Shown piece after piece: positions 50,754-59,501 of a stretch of 64,000 nt of DNA; within the stretch, counting starts at the first letter, position 1; the number at the start of each line of letters is the position of its first letter. The translations under genes were made by a program, and so were the position numbers. The notes under the pieces were generated by a model that was given only the letters and a program-made list of their open reading frames with translations, did no database searches and was not told the DNA's origin. The stretch spans positions 62,001-126,000 of the forward strand of contig WQWN01000001.1 in the NCBI GenBank assembly GCA_009785325.1, written 5' to 3'. The stretch comes from Candidatus Saccharimonadota bacterium. GTDB taxonomy: Bacteria > Patescibacteriota > Saccharimonadia > Saccharimonadales > Saccharimonadaceae.

Positions 50754-51658
50754 TATGCCCTACCCCTGATGCGGATGTCGAGATATTCAGGACGAAGACC
50801 TTCTGTGTTGAGAAAATAAATAAGATGCTTGATATCCTCAGCTTGTTCAGCTGGAGAGCGGTCAATAGCAAGCTTAAACAAGTGGTCGTAGCCGTCAATA
50901 TGGACATTGAGCTGGCGAGTCATACCGATCGGAATACGAGCTTGATAAATAGTGAGTTCAAGAAGTTGGAGGTCGGAGACGAGACGACCAACGAATTCGA
51001 GAAAGCGATTACTAATAATGGCTGTTTCACCGAGGCGAATATTGAGATGATTGTCGTCAATAATGGTGAGTTGCGGATGTTCGTGATGGTTAATCATAAA
51101 GGCGCGACCGTGATGATCAACGTAGTAGTTTTGGTCTGCAATAGTCCAGACCGCAACAGGGGTGCGAAAAACGAGATGAAAGGTGGTCTCAGTAGTGAAA
51201 AGTCCACGAGACGAAGTAGCAGCGATCCGCTCGATTTCAGGGTGACTAGCTTGCAGGTGGGCAAGAAGAGTGTCCTTTCGCAGAAAGAAACTGAAACGCT
51301 CGAGAGAATTAGTATTGAAGTAGTCGTCGATAGTAGCGATATATGACGAGACATCGGTGATGTTAGTATCGACAGGGTAGACCCCTGCCCTGCTAACATA
51401 CTGCGAAAGAAGTACTATAAGGAGCGTAGATGTGGTGGCGACAATAACAAATATCGCGAAAATGCGACGACGAAGCTGGTTGAGTTCATGAGTTTTTTTA
51501 CGCAAAGAAGTTTCATCATCGCTCTTGCGGTACCCAGAAAGGGTTTGATTGCGACGAAAAGTACTACTAGGCATGGCGGCGTCTTGAGATTTTGAACTTG
51601 AAGAAGAACTGGCCTGTACACGACGACGGGTAGGTTGAGGTTTTTTACGGATAAACAT
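50741..51658 (-). CDS. ftsQ: Cell-division protein FtsQ (DivIB)
   Basis: A 305-aa bitopic protein: ~70 basic cytoplasmic residues, a TM helix (~71-92, RRIFAIFVIVATTSTLLIVLLSQYV), then a POTRA-type region (VDTNITDVSSYIATIDDYFNTNSLERFSFFLRKDTLLAHLQASHPEIERIAATSS) and the FtsQ domain with FRTPVAVWTIADQNYYVDHHGRAF. It bridges FtsL and FtsI in the divisome. Last gene of the dcw run; ftsA and ftsZ do not follow. Confidence 0.85.
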   Translation of the reverse strand: MFIRKKPQPTRRRVQASSSSSSKSQDAAMPSSTFRRNQTLSGYRKSDDETSLRKKTHELNQLRRRIFAIFVIVATTSTLLIVLLSQYVSRAGVYPVDTNITDVSSYIATIDDYFNTNSLERFSFFLRKDTLLAHLQASHPEIERIAATSSRGLFTTETTFHLVFRTPVAVWTIADQNYYVDHHGRAFMINHHEHPQLTIIDDNHLNIRLGETAIISNRFLEFVGRLVSDLQLLELTIYQARIPIGMTRQLNVHIDGYDHLFKLAIDRSPAEQAEDIKHLIYFLNTEGLRPEYLDIRIRGRAYYRL

Positions 51659-51720
51659 AATATTATTTCTCTATTAAAACATTAGCACAACAGAGGTGCG
51701 AGCGCAAGATTACCATACTA

Positions 51721-52893
51721 CTAACGACGGATCGTATCGAGAACTAGCTGAGCGACCTGAGTAGCAGAATCGGGGCGAGCGAGGGTGTGGATTTGGCTAC
51801 TGAGACGAGAGCGACGCTCAGGATCGTCGAGGAGTTTTTTAACTGCACGAGTGAGAGCAGCCGGGTCATTTGCTATAAGCTCGTCAGGAACGATAACAGC
51901 AGCATTATGGCGTTTGAGAAAGTCGGCGTTTTTGACTTGGTGACGACCTGGAAGTTGAGCATTTGGAATGATAATGGCGGGTTTTGCGGCGTTGGCGAGT
52001 TCGATAATTGCAGTAGCACCAGCACGGGCGACAACGATATCAGCAGCTTGAAGATGATCGACATAATTACCTGAAAGAAAGGCAAATATTTTAAAATCGG
52101 GATGTTTAGTAGTGTCGAGTGATGATTTTATTTCGTCAAAATGCTCAGTACCAGTGACTAGTGCGATCGAGGTAATCGGAAGAAGATGTTCGAGCTGATG
52201 AATAGCAGACTCATTAATGCGCTTAGCACCAAGACCACCACCAGTAATGAAGACTAGTGGCTTTGCAGAGTTGAAACCGAGGGAGGTTTTGAGTTCGCGA
52301 CGAGTTTTTAGCCCTACAGGAGTGAATGCTTGAGCGGTCGGAATACCTGTGTAGCGGGCTTTGGATTCAGGGTAGTTATAGTTCTCAAGCGGCATGCCCG
52401 TAGCAATACGAGTAGCATAACCAGAGAGAAAGCGATTAGTGAGACCTGGTACTGTGTCGGAATCATGAATAACGAAAGGAATATTAAACATGCGAGCGAC
52501 AACACCAACTGGTAGACAGACGTAGCCACCTTTAAGAAATATGATATCAGGACGCAGGATAATAAGCTTAATAAAGGACTGGATGAAGCCGAGAAAAATA
52601 AGAAAAAGATCGCGGAAATTAAGGAGAATAATGAGGGGGTTTTTAAGATAGTCGGCGGCGGTGAAGCCTGAATAGCGACGAAATTTACCTGCAAAGATGC
52701 GAGAGATTTTTACTCCCCTGCTCCGCGAGTCGATAAGTTTTTTAGCTGAGGCGTAGAACTTAAAGTCAGTCCAGAGATAAATGCGGGATCCTGGCGAAAG
52801 AGTGCGAAGCTCGGTGATAACGGCGGAAATAGGCGTAACATGACCACCTGAGCCGCCACCTGCTGTAAGGATTTTTAGTGGGCGCTTTTTCAT
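51721..52893 (-). CDS. murG: UDP-GlcNAc--undecaprenyl-PP-MurNAc-pentapeptide GlcNAc transferase
   Basis: A 390-aa GT28 enzyme that converts lipid I to lipid II at the inner face of the membrane. Motifs: LTAGGGSGGHVTPISAV, GVVARMFNIPFVIHDSDTVPGLTNRFLSG, VFITGGGLGAKRINE and VVARAGATAIIELANAAKPAIIIPNAQLPGRHQVKNADFL. The ATGA overlap with ftsW shows coupling. Slightly longer than the usual ~355 aa. Confidence 0.95.
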   Translation of the reverse strand: MKKRPLKILTAGGGSGGHVTPISAVITELRTLSPGSRIYLWTDFKFYASAKKLIDSRSRGVKISRIFAGKFRRYSGFTAADYLKNPLIILLNFRDLFLIFLGFIQSFIKLIILRPDIIFLKGGYVCLPVGVVARMFNIPFVIHDSDTVPGLTNRFLSGYATRIATGMPLENYNYPESKARYTGIPTAQAFTPVGLKTRRELKTSLGFNSAKPLVFITGGGLGAKRINESAIHQLEHLLPITSIALVTGTEHFDEIKSSLDTTKHPDFKIFAFLSGNYVDHLQAADIVVARAGATAIIELANAAKPAIIIPNAQLPGRHQVKNADFLKRHNAAVIVPDELIANDPAALTRAVKKLLDDPERRSRLSSQIHTLARPDSATQVAQLVLDTIRR

Positions 52894-54158
52894 TTTTTAC
52901 TCCTGCGATTATAGCTTACTGGGATGGTTTGGCGACGTTTTGGCGGGACGATCTTGGATGATTTAGATACAGGATCAGGGGCAGGAGTATGAGCTGATTC
53001 GGTGGAAAGCTGAAAAGCAAGACCGAGAGCAAAAGCAATAAAAATCATACTAGTTCCTCCTGCAGAGAGAAATGGAAGCGTAATACCTGTAAGGGGAACA
53101 AGCCCAATCATAGCCATGACATTGGTGAAAAAATGAGCAGCAACCCAGGCAAAAATACCAATAACGATAGCTCGACTAGTTGGGTCATGAAGGTGTCGCA
53201 CGAGATACAGGAGACGTAGAAGTAGAGCTAGAAAAACGCCTAATGTAAAGACGAGACCGACAAACCCGAACGTCTCACCCATGATAGCAAAAATTGAATC
53301 GTTGAGGGGTTCGGGGAGATATCCAGCCGCTTGGAGACTGTTGCCGATCCCTACACCAAAGAGACCACCTGATCCAATTGCGACCTTTGCGTGTGTAATA
53401 TGATAAGAACCATCGTCGACAATAACGGTAGGGTCGTTTGTGAAAAAAGTCGTGACGCGGTCGATGCGATGTGGCGACATGAGAATAAATCCAACCCCTA
53501 TGACAAGAGCGCCTAATGTAGAAATGATGAGGAATTTTTTATTGATACCCGAGAGAAAGACTTGAAGAAATGCAATAGCAGCGAGGACAACACCCGTGCC
53601 AAGGTCGCGCTGAAGAACAACGACAAAAAGCATCGTAACAGCGACAATAGTAGAAGTAAGGAAGAGTGTGCGGCGAGTATTGACTTCATCAGTGCGGACG
53701 GCAACACCTAGAATTGCAGCGAGATATATGAGAAGGCCGAGTTTAAGGAACTCGGCGGGCTGGAAAGAGAAGCCAAGATTAAGCCACCGACAAGCACCAA
53801 GCGAGCATTGAGTGAATGGAAGTGCAGTACCACCGAACATGTATGGGATACTTCCGATAAAAAGTATTATACTGGCAAGAATGCCTGCTGCGAAAATCCA
53901 TTTAGCGTATTTTTTGACTACACTGATAGGGAATTTGAATGCAAAAATGAAAGCAGCGAGCGCCATGATAACATTACGGAGTTGAGCAAGAAAGAAGAAA
54001 TTAGAGCTATATGTAGTGCCGCGAAGAGTGTTGGAGACGTTGGCGACCTGAGGACCGATCTGGAAGATCATAATGAGTCCGAAGAGCATCAGAACCACCA
54101 TGAAAAGTGCGATCATAAGATCAGGACGATGCTTACGAATAATACTTCTCGTCTGCAC
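52890..54158 (-). CDS. ftsW: Lipid II polymerase FtsW (SEDS family)
   Basis: A 422-aa polytopic SEDS glycosyltransferase with about ten TM helices. Typical segments are GLGLGTGV-like QRDLGTGVVLAAIAFLQ (catalytic Asp region), GVGIGNSLQAAGYLPEPLNDSIFAIMGETFGFVG and GLVPLTGITLPFLSAGGTSMI. It polymerises septal peptidoglycan with its partner transpeptidase ftsI, two genes upstream. It starts at GTG directly after the mraY TAG, with GGAGG inside mraY. Confidence 0.95.
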   Translation of the reverse strand: MQTRSIIRKHRPDLMIALFMVVLMLFGLIMIFQIGPQVANVSNTLRGTTYSSNFFFLAQLRNVIMALAAFIFAFKFPISVVKKYAKWIFAAGILASIILFIGSIPYMFGGTALPFTQCSLGACRWLNLGFSFQPAEFLKLGLLIYLAAILGVAVRTDEVNTRRTLFLTSTIVAVTMLFVVVLQRDLGTGVVLAAIAFLQVFLSGINKKFLIISTLGALVIGVGFILMSPHRIDRVTTFFTNDPTVIVDDGSYHITHAKVAIGSGGLFGVGIGNSLQAAGYLPEPLNDSIFAIMGETFGFVGLVFTLGVFLALLLRLLYLVRHLHDPTSRAIVIGIFAWVAAHFFTNVMAMIGLVPLTGITLPFLSAGGTSMIFIAFALGLAFQLSTESAHTPAPDPVSKSSKIVPPKRRQTIPVSYNRRSKK

Positions 54159-55196
54159 CTAGATAATTCCTCCAGTGAGGGCTACGACTAGACCAAAGAA
54201 TGCAGTCATAGCACCAATAATCCAGAAACGCATAGTGATCTTAGTTTCTTCCCAGCCGCGGGCTTCGAGGTGATGATGGATGGGCGCAGAGACAAAGATT
54301 TTGCGTTTTAAGATCTTTTTGGACAGGATTTGAATAGCACTACTGCCAGCTTCTACTACGAAGAGGAAGCCAATAATAGGAATGAGGAGGATTGAATTAG
54401 TGAGAATAGCGAGAACTGCAAGAGTAGTACCAAATGCAAAAGATCCAACATCACCCATCATGAAACGGGCTGGGTAAATATTGAACCAGACATAGGCGAG
54501 AAGGGCGCCGACAACAGTGAAAGCAAATTCGGCCATACCGAGATTGCCTTGGAGGAGTGCGATAGAAGCGAAGGAGCCGTAAGCGAGGATAAGGAGACCA
54601 CCAGCAAGACCGTCGAGCCCGTCGGTGATGTTGACGGCATTGCCGGTGGCGACGATGGCGAAAGCGAAGAATGGGATAGTAAGCCAACCAATAAAGAATT
54701 CGCCGAAGTATGGAATGAAGATATAGTCGATACCGAGGCGTTCATAACACCACCAACCGATCGCGAGACCGAGAATGGCGATCATGGTGAATTTTGCGCC
54801 AGAACGGAGGCCTGCAACGCCTTTTCCGTGACCAAAAATATTAATAATATCATCAAGAAGACCGACGATACCACCACCGATAAGTGCGGCGAGTGGAAGC
54901 CACGTCTGACTGCGATCGAGGTTGAAGGCAAAAGTGATTACGGCGATAGTAATTACACCGATGATACCTGCCATAGTGGGGAACTTACGGCCACCATTAA
55001 ATTTGTGGGCATGAAGCTTATTGAATACTTCTAACTTCTCCCCTGTCGTAGTGGTGCTGCGTTGCTTCTTCCAGAATTTATACTTGTAAGCAAAATATGT
55101 ATAAATAGGTGTAAGCATCATGGCGAGCAGAAACGCGATGATACTAAAGACCATCATATAGAGCATTTCGTCGGCAATTTGCGGTAGTGATGTCAT
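54159..55196 (-). CDS. mraY: Phospho-MurNAc-pentapeptide transferase
   Basis: A 345-aa ten-TM enzyme that makes lipid I. Signatures: TMAGIIGVITI (start of the transferase core), LLDDIINIFGHGKGVAGLRSGAKF (DD motif), GNAVNITDGLDGLAGGLL, and FMMGDVGSFAFG with the final HHHLEARGWEETKITMRFWIIG. All catalytic Asp and His motifs are present. Confidence 0.96.
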   Translation of the reverse strand: MTSLPQIADEMLYMMVFSIIAFLLAMMLTPIYTYFAYKYKFWKKQRSTTTTGEKLEVFNKLHAHKFNGGRKFPTMAGIIGVITIAVITFAFNLDRSQTWLPLAALIGGGIVGLLDDIINIFGHGKGVAGLRSGAKFTMIAILGLAIGWWCYERLGIDYIFIPYFGEFFIGWLTIPFFAFAIVATGNAVNITDGLDGLAGGLLILAYGSFASIALLQGNLGMAEFAFTVVGALLAYVWFNIYPARFMMGDVGSFAFGTTLAVLAILTNSILLIPIIGFLFVVEAGSSAIQILSKKILKRKIFVSAPIHHHLEARGWEETKITMRFWIIGAMTAFFGLVVALTGGII

Positions 55197-55202
55197 AGTA
55201 AA

Positions 55203-56981
55203 TTATCCTCTCGGTCTTAAATTTAGATATTGTATCAGCCAGTTGGAAATGTCTGTAAAGATCGGCTGAGCAGCCAAAGCCCCCTCTAGAGTAACACCTG
55301 GCGTGCTATTGTAGACCTTTATCATAATAGTATACCTCGGTTCAGTGTCGCCGCCAAATCCAATATATGTAGCAATCGTGCTATCCATGCGATATTCAAG
55401 TACGCCGTGCTCATTTAGGAGGAGCATTTCGGAAGTTCCGGTTTTACCACCAATCATAAACCCTGGACGATCGTAACGCGAAAACCATGCAGAACTTCGA
55501 GCGTCTGTGAGGACAGTACGCATAAAAGCGCTGGTTTCGGCACTGATAGTTTGCCTGTATGACCTAGGGGGACTCGGAATGAAGCGGTCGTCCTCCATCG
55601 TACCTGCAAGAATAGATGGCTCAATAAAGCGGCCGCCGTTTATGAGAGAGTTGAAGGCGTTTGCTGTTTGAATTAGCGTGATATTCATACCTTGACCGAA
55701 AGTCATGTTTGAATAGCTGACGGCCGCGCCTGGAATGTCGGGACGAGGGATGAGACCAGCAGCTTCATAAAGTTCGATACCTGTGCGGCGACCGAAACCG
55801 AATTTATCGTGGAAGTAGTCAAAAATGATGTCGCGAGAGGCACGAGTGATGGTCTGGGTGTTGTTTGTGCCGTCTAGGCGCTGTGCGATGTCGATCATAC
55901 CTGTATTGAGCGAGCGATTAAATGCGTGCTGCATAGTGAAAGTTTGATTGTTTAATCCCCTGCTAGCTGGAGCATTGCAAATTTGTCGATCTTCAATAGG
56001 TACACAATCACGGTTTAAATAGGTAGTTTGTGGAGTAATGACACCACGGTCGAGACCGAGAGCGATAGTAAAAGTTTTAATGGTGGAGCCTGGCTCAAAC
56101 GGAGCGCTGAGCGCGGGGTTAAAGAAGAGGGAAGCATCTTCGACACGATGAAATTCGGCAGGATTATAGGATGGGTAATTCGCCACTGCCAAGATAGCAC
56201 TAGTCTGAGGGTCCATGACAATTACAGATCCGCGATCAACATTGAGACGCTCGAGTCCAGCACGGAGGTAACGCTCAGTGATAAATTGGATGTTTTTGTC
56301 GATCGTGAGGACGATATCTTCGCCATGCACTGCAGGACGGAAAATATTATTGTCGCCGATAGTGAGCGGAACTTGATTGACGTCAGTGACAGTCTGTAAG
56401 AGTCCGTCTCTACCGCGGAGGCGCGATTCAAAAGTCTCCTCCACTCCATACTGACCGACGCCTTCGTGATTGACGAATCCGAGAGTTTGGGCGGCAAGAG
56501 AGTTTTCGATATAAACACGCTCTGTGCGCTCATGAAAACCAACACCTCTAAGGTTTTCGGCTTTAATCATCTCTGCTTGAGTGCGGGAAAGGCGCGCAGC
56601 AACAACCTGATAGCGAGAGTTTGTGCGAGCAATAGCCTCTCGGAGGTCTTGGGTAATATTGCCACCGGCAACTTCGCGGATAATGCGCTCGACAGCTTCG
56701 GCATTGTCGGCGCGTGCAATGTCGTGCGGGTCAAGAAACACTGTGTAGACGAGATTGTTTTTTACGAGCGGCGCAGGAACACCACGATCCATCGCAAAAA
56801 TGCGGCCACGACGCGCAGGGATAGTAAGACGACTAATATGTTCGGCATTTGCCATGAGAACGTACTGTTGATGGTCGATAATTTGAAGTTGAAAAAGACG
56901 AATAATAATAGCTGCAATACCGAGGAGAAGGAACGCGGTAATGATATCTGTGCGGCTATTAAACTTTAGTCTGAGAACCAT
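55203..56981 (-). CDS. ftsI: Septal peptidoglycan transpeptidase (class B PBP, FtsI)
   Basis: A 592-aa penicillin-binding protein: N-terminal TM (~12-32), pedestal domain starting NAEHISRLTIPARRGRIFAMDRGVPAPLVKN, then transpeptidase with APFEPGSTIKTFT (SxxK), YSNM (SxN position) and GGKTGTSEM (KTG). No PASTA repeats. It cross-links septal wall together with FtsW. Confidence 0.94.
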   Translation of the reverse strand: MVLRLKFNSRTDIITAFLLLGIAAIIIRLFQLQIIDHQQYVLMANAEHISRLTIPARRGRIFAMDRGVPAPLVKNNLVYTVFLDPHDIARADNAEAVERIIREVAGGNITQDLREAIARTNSRYQVVAARLSRTQAEMIKAENLRGVGFHERTERVYIENSLAAQTLGFVNHEGVGQYGVEETFESRLRGRDGLLQTVTDVNQVPLTIGDNNIFRPAVHGEDIVLTIDKNIQFITERYLRAGLERLNVDRGSVIVMDPQTSAILAVANYPSYNPAEFHRVEDASLFFNPALSAPFEPGSTIKTFTIALGLDRGVITPQTTYLNRDCVPIEDRQICNAPASRGLNNQTFTMQHAFNRSLNTGMIDIAQRLDGTNNTQTITRASRDIIFDYFHDKFGFGRRTGIELYEAAGLIPRPDIPGAAVSYSNMTFGQGMNITLIQTANAFNSLINGGRFIEPSILAGTMEDDRFIPSPPRSYRQTISAETSAFMRTVLTDARSSAWFSRYDRPGFMIGGKTGTSEMLLLNEHGVLEYRMDSTIATYIGFGGDTEPRYTIMIKVYNSTPGVTLEGALAAQPIFTDISNWLIQYLNLRPRG

Positions 56982-56985
56982 AGCG

Positions 56986-57342
56986 CTACTGGCCCATGGA
57001 TCTGATTTCAGTCGGCTCCGTCATTTCTCTTGCAACTGCAGACTCTTCGATAGCACTAAGCGCTGTGAGGCGGGCGTTTTCAATTTCTAGATCCTGTTTT
57101 CGGTTGGTGAGTTCAGAAATTTGTGCGTCTATGCGTTGCGCTTCGTAGTCATAGCTAGTGATACGAGCAGCTTGAGTAAGATAAATTAAACCTAGTACTG
57201 TAACCACAAGTGCAACAAAGACTGTGTGGGTCACGGGACCAAATTTATTCTCGAACCGATATTTAACCGTGTTCTGGTTGCGGTTCCAACTACTAACGCG
57301 TCGTGACGGCACGAATTGAGTGTTGATGTTCTTGTTTCGCAT
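56986..57342 (-). CDS. ftsL: FtsL-like division protein
   Basis: A 118-aa bitopic protein: basic cytoplasmic tail, TM helix (~37-57, TVFVALVVTVLGLIYLTQAAR) and a short coiled coil (DYEAQRIDAQISELTNRKQDLEIENARLTAL). FtsL is too variable for sequence-only proof, but the position between rsmH and ftsI and the layout fit. The start lies just downstream of the CA-rich tract at 57361-57395. Confidence 0.8.
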   Translation of the reverse strand: MRNKNINTQFVPSRRVSSWNRNQNTVKYRFENKFGPVTHTVFVALVVTVLGLIYLTQAARITSYDYEAQRIDAQISELTNRKQDLEIENARLTALSAIEESAVAREMTEPTEIRSMGQ

Positions 57343-57360
57343 GTTTTACTCTTATCATAT

Positions 57361-57395
57361 GTTTGTTTTTGTTTGTTTTGATTTTTGTTGAGCTC
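57361..57395 (-). promoter_or_regulatory. CA-rich unstructured leader tract before ftsL
   Basis: On the mRNA strand, repeated CAAACAAAAAC units. Similar tracts are at 57582-57612, 58533-58563 and 58938-58980, each ahead of a start codon in this operon. They may act as translation enhancers. Confidence 0.45.
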
Positions 57396-57460
57396 CCGCG
57401 ACGCGACTCTAATACACGTACGGGAAGATGTTCCAATTAAGCACAAAATATACAAGTGAA

Positions 57461-57498
57461 CTTGCCCTCTGCTAACTGTATTATGGCAGAGCGGCAAG
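57461..57498 (-). promoter_or_regulatory. 12-bp hairpin between small ORF and ftsL
   Basis: CTTGCC-CTCTGC pairs with GCAGAG-C-GGCAAG with one bulge and a 13-nt loop. No U tract follows at once, so it is more likely an RNA stability or attenuation element than a terminator. Confidence 0.6.
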
Positions 57499-57511
57499 CC
57501 CAAAGCCTACA

Positions 57512-57577
57512 CTAGCGGAAGTGAACTTTCACTTTGGCTTGTCGTGATTGGCTGCGTACAACGATTTGTCGGGGCAT
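57512..57577 (-). CDS. Small basic ORF (21 aa) between rsmH and ftsL
   Basis: MPRQIVVRSQSRQAKVKVHFR follows a near-perfect AAAGGAG 8 bp upstream and a CA-rich tract, so it is very likely translated. It sits before a strong hairpin and ftsL, as for a leader peptide. No known family. Its end (AKVKVHFR) resembles that of the ORF at 58831-58887 (TKIKVT). Confidence 0.55.
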   Translation of the reverse strand: MPRQIVVRSQSRQAKVKVHFR

Positions 57578-57612
57578 GGTTTTCTCCTTTTTTTGTTTTT
57601 GTTAGTTTGTTT

Positions 57613-58500
57613 TTATTTTTTCATAGCGACTCGGAGTTTAGCACTACGAGCGCGCGGATTGTGAACATCATAAGTTTCGCCATCAATCGGCTTTTTGGTT
57701 AGAATATGAAATTGAGATTCTAAACCTAGGTCGGCGTCGGATTTGAGGTAGTCTTTCACGAGTTTGTCTTCCAAACTATGAAAACTAATAACCCCAAATC
57801 GTCCGCCGCTCGCCAACAACTTTTGAATCAACGGTAGTGTTTCTTGGATTTCGGTAATTTCGTCATTGACAGCAATTCGGATCGCCTGAAAGATGCGTGT
57901 AGCTGGGTGTCGCCTGCTGCGAGATTTGTGCCTCGCTTGGGCGGCAACTAGTGCAGCTAGTTGGTCTGTTGTCTGGATCGGGCGAGAATTTATGATCGCT
58001 CGGGCGATTTTTGTCGCACGGGCTTTCTTTTCCTCTCCGAACTGGACGAAGATCTCAGCTAGTTCGCTTTCTCGGGCGTGATTAACGATATGGAACGCAG
58101 ATTTTGGCTGCGATTGATCCATACGCATGTCGAGCGGTCCAGATTTCGAGAAAGAAAATCCTCGGTCTGGAAAGTCGAGTTGCGGCGATGAAACTCCGAG
58201 ATCTATTAGAATGATGTCGAACTTTTGGTTCTTCTCAACTAATTTTTCAGTAGCTTGGCGGAAGCTGCTGTGGATGATCTCTGTGCCTTGTTCTGCAAAT
58301 CCCTTGAGACTTGATATAGCAAAAGCGTCGCGATCGACCAAAGTAGACTTCTCGTAACTCCTAGTCATGCTCAAAAATGCGGATGCGTGCCCACCATAAC
58401 CAGCGGTTAGGTCGAGGTACCTCTCCCCTACCTTTGGCGCGATGAGTCGCAGGCATTCTTCGAGCAAAACGGGATCATGAAGTTTCGTTTCGTTACTCAT
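57613..58500 (-). CDS. rsmH: 16S rRNA (cytosine-1402-N4)-methyltransferase RsmH (MraW)
   Basis: A 295-aa SAM methyltransferase: HDPVLLEECLRLIAP, YLDLTAGYGGHASAFLS (SAM site), IILIDLGVSSPQLDFPDRGFSFSKSGPLDMRMDQS, then FQAIRIAVNDEI and VISFHSLEDKLVKDYL. It methylates C1402 in the ribosomal decoding centre. It heads the dcw cluster as usual, but no mraZ precedes it. Confidence 0.96.
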   Translation of the reverse strand: MSNETKLHDPVLLEECLRLIAPKVGERYLDLTAGYGGHASAFLSMTRSYEKSTLVDRDAFAISSLKGFAEQGTEIIHSSFRQATEKLVEKNQKFDIILIDLGVSSPQLDFPDRGFSFSKSGPLDMRMDQSQPKSAFHIVNHARESELAEIFVQFGEEKKARATKIARAIINSRPIQTTDQLAALVAAQARHKSRSRRHPATRIFQAIRIAVNDEITEIQETLPLIQKLLASGGRFGVISFHSLEDKLVKDYLKSDADLGLESQFHILTKKPIDGETYDVHNPRARSAKLRVAMKK

Positions 58501-58742
58501 TCGAGACCACCCAACTGATAGTTATAGAGTGGTTTTGTTTTTGTTCTATGTTTGTTTTTGTTTATAAGTCGGTTCGCGCTAATAGTTACACTTGGTAACT
58601 CACAGCTACGCGAATTGTTGAGAGACTTATGTGTTAAAGGATTTTTCACTAGGTGAAAAATACCTTTGAGATGGAGTTTTTTGGGAGGTGTGTTTTTAAA
58701 TAGGATGTGCATCGATCTTATTTTATAGTGGTTCTCGGTCAT
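58497..58742 (-). CDS. Possible 81-aa leader ORF overlapping rsmH start
   Basis: The frame from ATG 58742 (or GTG 58754) ends in a TGA that overlaps the rsmH ATG (ATGA), an arrangement typical of coupled genes. The protein is basic and low complexity (KNTPPKKLHLKGIFHLVKNPLTHKS; LINKNKHRTKTKPLYN) and runs through strong inverted repeats, so it may be only a by-product. Confidence 0.3.
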   Translation of the reverse strand: MTENHYKIRSMHILFKNTPPKKLHLKGIFHLVKNPLTHKSLNNSRSCELPSVTISANRLINKNKHRTKTKPLYNYQLGGLE

Positions 58743-58782
58743 TTGTCCACTCACCTTATAACTATCAGATGGTTGATCTCGA
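58501..58782. repeat. 26-bp imperfect inverted repeat in dcw leader
   Basis: 58501-58526 pairs with 58757-58782 (about 3-4 mismatches). In the mRNA it would close a ~230-nt domain directly before the rsmH ATG, with another hairpin inside (58636-58667, stem TTTTTCAC/GTGAAAAA). It could gate access to the rsmH start. Confidence 0.7.
58636..58667 (-). promoter_or_regulatory. Hairpin inside the dcw leader domain
   Basis: AAAGG-A-TTTTTCAC pairs with GTGAAAAA-TA-CCTTT around a TAG loop, 13 bp in all with a small internal loop. Confidence 0.6.
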
Positions 58783-58830
58783 GTAAGTAAGTTGTTAAAG
58801 GACTAATGGCACGTAAAACCTAGTCAGCTT

Positions 58831-58887
58831 TTAGGTGACTTTGATTTTAGTAGTCTCGTACCGCAGGCCAGTCTGTGAAACCGTCAT
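58831..58887 (-). CDS. Small ORF (18 aa) in the dcw leader
   Basis: MTVSQTGLRYETTKIKVT. AGAAAGGGAA 8 bp before the ATG and a CA-rich tract further upstream favour translation. The same frame stays open upstream for 86 codons, but without a good ribosome site. Similar in set-up to the ORF at 57512-57577. Confidence 0.4.
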   Translation of the reverse strand: MTVSQTGLRYETTKIKVT

Positions 58888-59450
58888 TTTTTTAGTTCCC
58901 TTTCTAGTTGTTCCCACGTTACGATTAGTACCTTTTTTTGTTTTAGTGGTGTTTGTTCTTGTTTTTGCCACTGCCTCCAGTGTAAATGAGGAATTTTGGA
59001 TAAGCAATAGGATTTTTTGACTTTTATGTAGGAAAATGTGTGAATTTTTACACATTTCTGTGGAAAAGAAAGTACTCATACGGTGATACAGGGATTGTTT
59101 TAGGTGTGGAAAAGTGTTGTATTTATTGCAATTACAGCGCGACATGTGACACTGTTTATATCTGTTGTGAAGATATTCTTGCCTGCTCTTTACAGAATTT
59201 ATAACTAGATTTGCTGATACGTGGTTTATGTTGTTGAATTATTTATTATAATTGAATGTACCTGTACTTTAGTAAACTATTATTATTTATAGAATGTGTT
59301 GTGGTATTTATTGCAACAGGAGATAATATATGATGTTGTATATTTTGACACATAGCTATGAGTATGTTGCGATAGGGATGTGACCTCAGTTGAGATAAGC
59401 ACTTAGAGTAAGGTTGACTATTGGTAGTAGTATGGTTTTTATATGAACCA
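58888..59450. other. AT-rich spacer with DnaA-box-like and repeat motifs
   Basis: No convincing gene. It holds two TGTGGAAAA motifs (59059-59067, 59105-59113), an inverted repeat AAATGTGT/ACACATTT (59034-59041 with 59050-59057) and two copies of TATTTATTGCAA (59120-59131, 59305-59316). A 17-codon plus-strand frame with AGGAG (59330-59383) is too weak to call. Promoters for the dcw operon should lie here; no consensus one stands out. Confidence 0.5.
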
Positions 59451-59476
59451 AAAACACCTTCGCGACGAGGTGTTTT
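59451..59476 (-). terminator. Terminator of the DUF4868-like gene
   Basis: Perfect AAAACACCT/AGGTGTTTT stem with a 7-nt loop; the minus strand continues TTGGTTC. Confidence 0.85.
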
Positions 59477-59501
59477 GTGACTGTGTCAGTTCCCTACTCT
59501 G

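Noticed and set aside
58888-59450. Replication origin
   Set aside because: Two TGTGGAAAA motifs and AT-richness are suggestive, but there is no dnaA/dnaN/rpmH and only two weak boxes; similar TTTTCCACA motifs occur at 28.1 and 50.5 kb.
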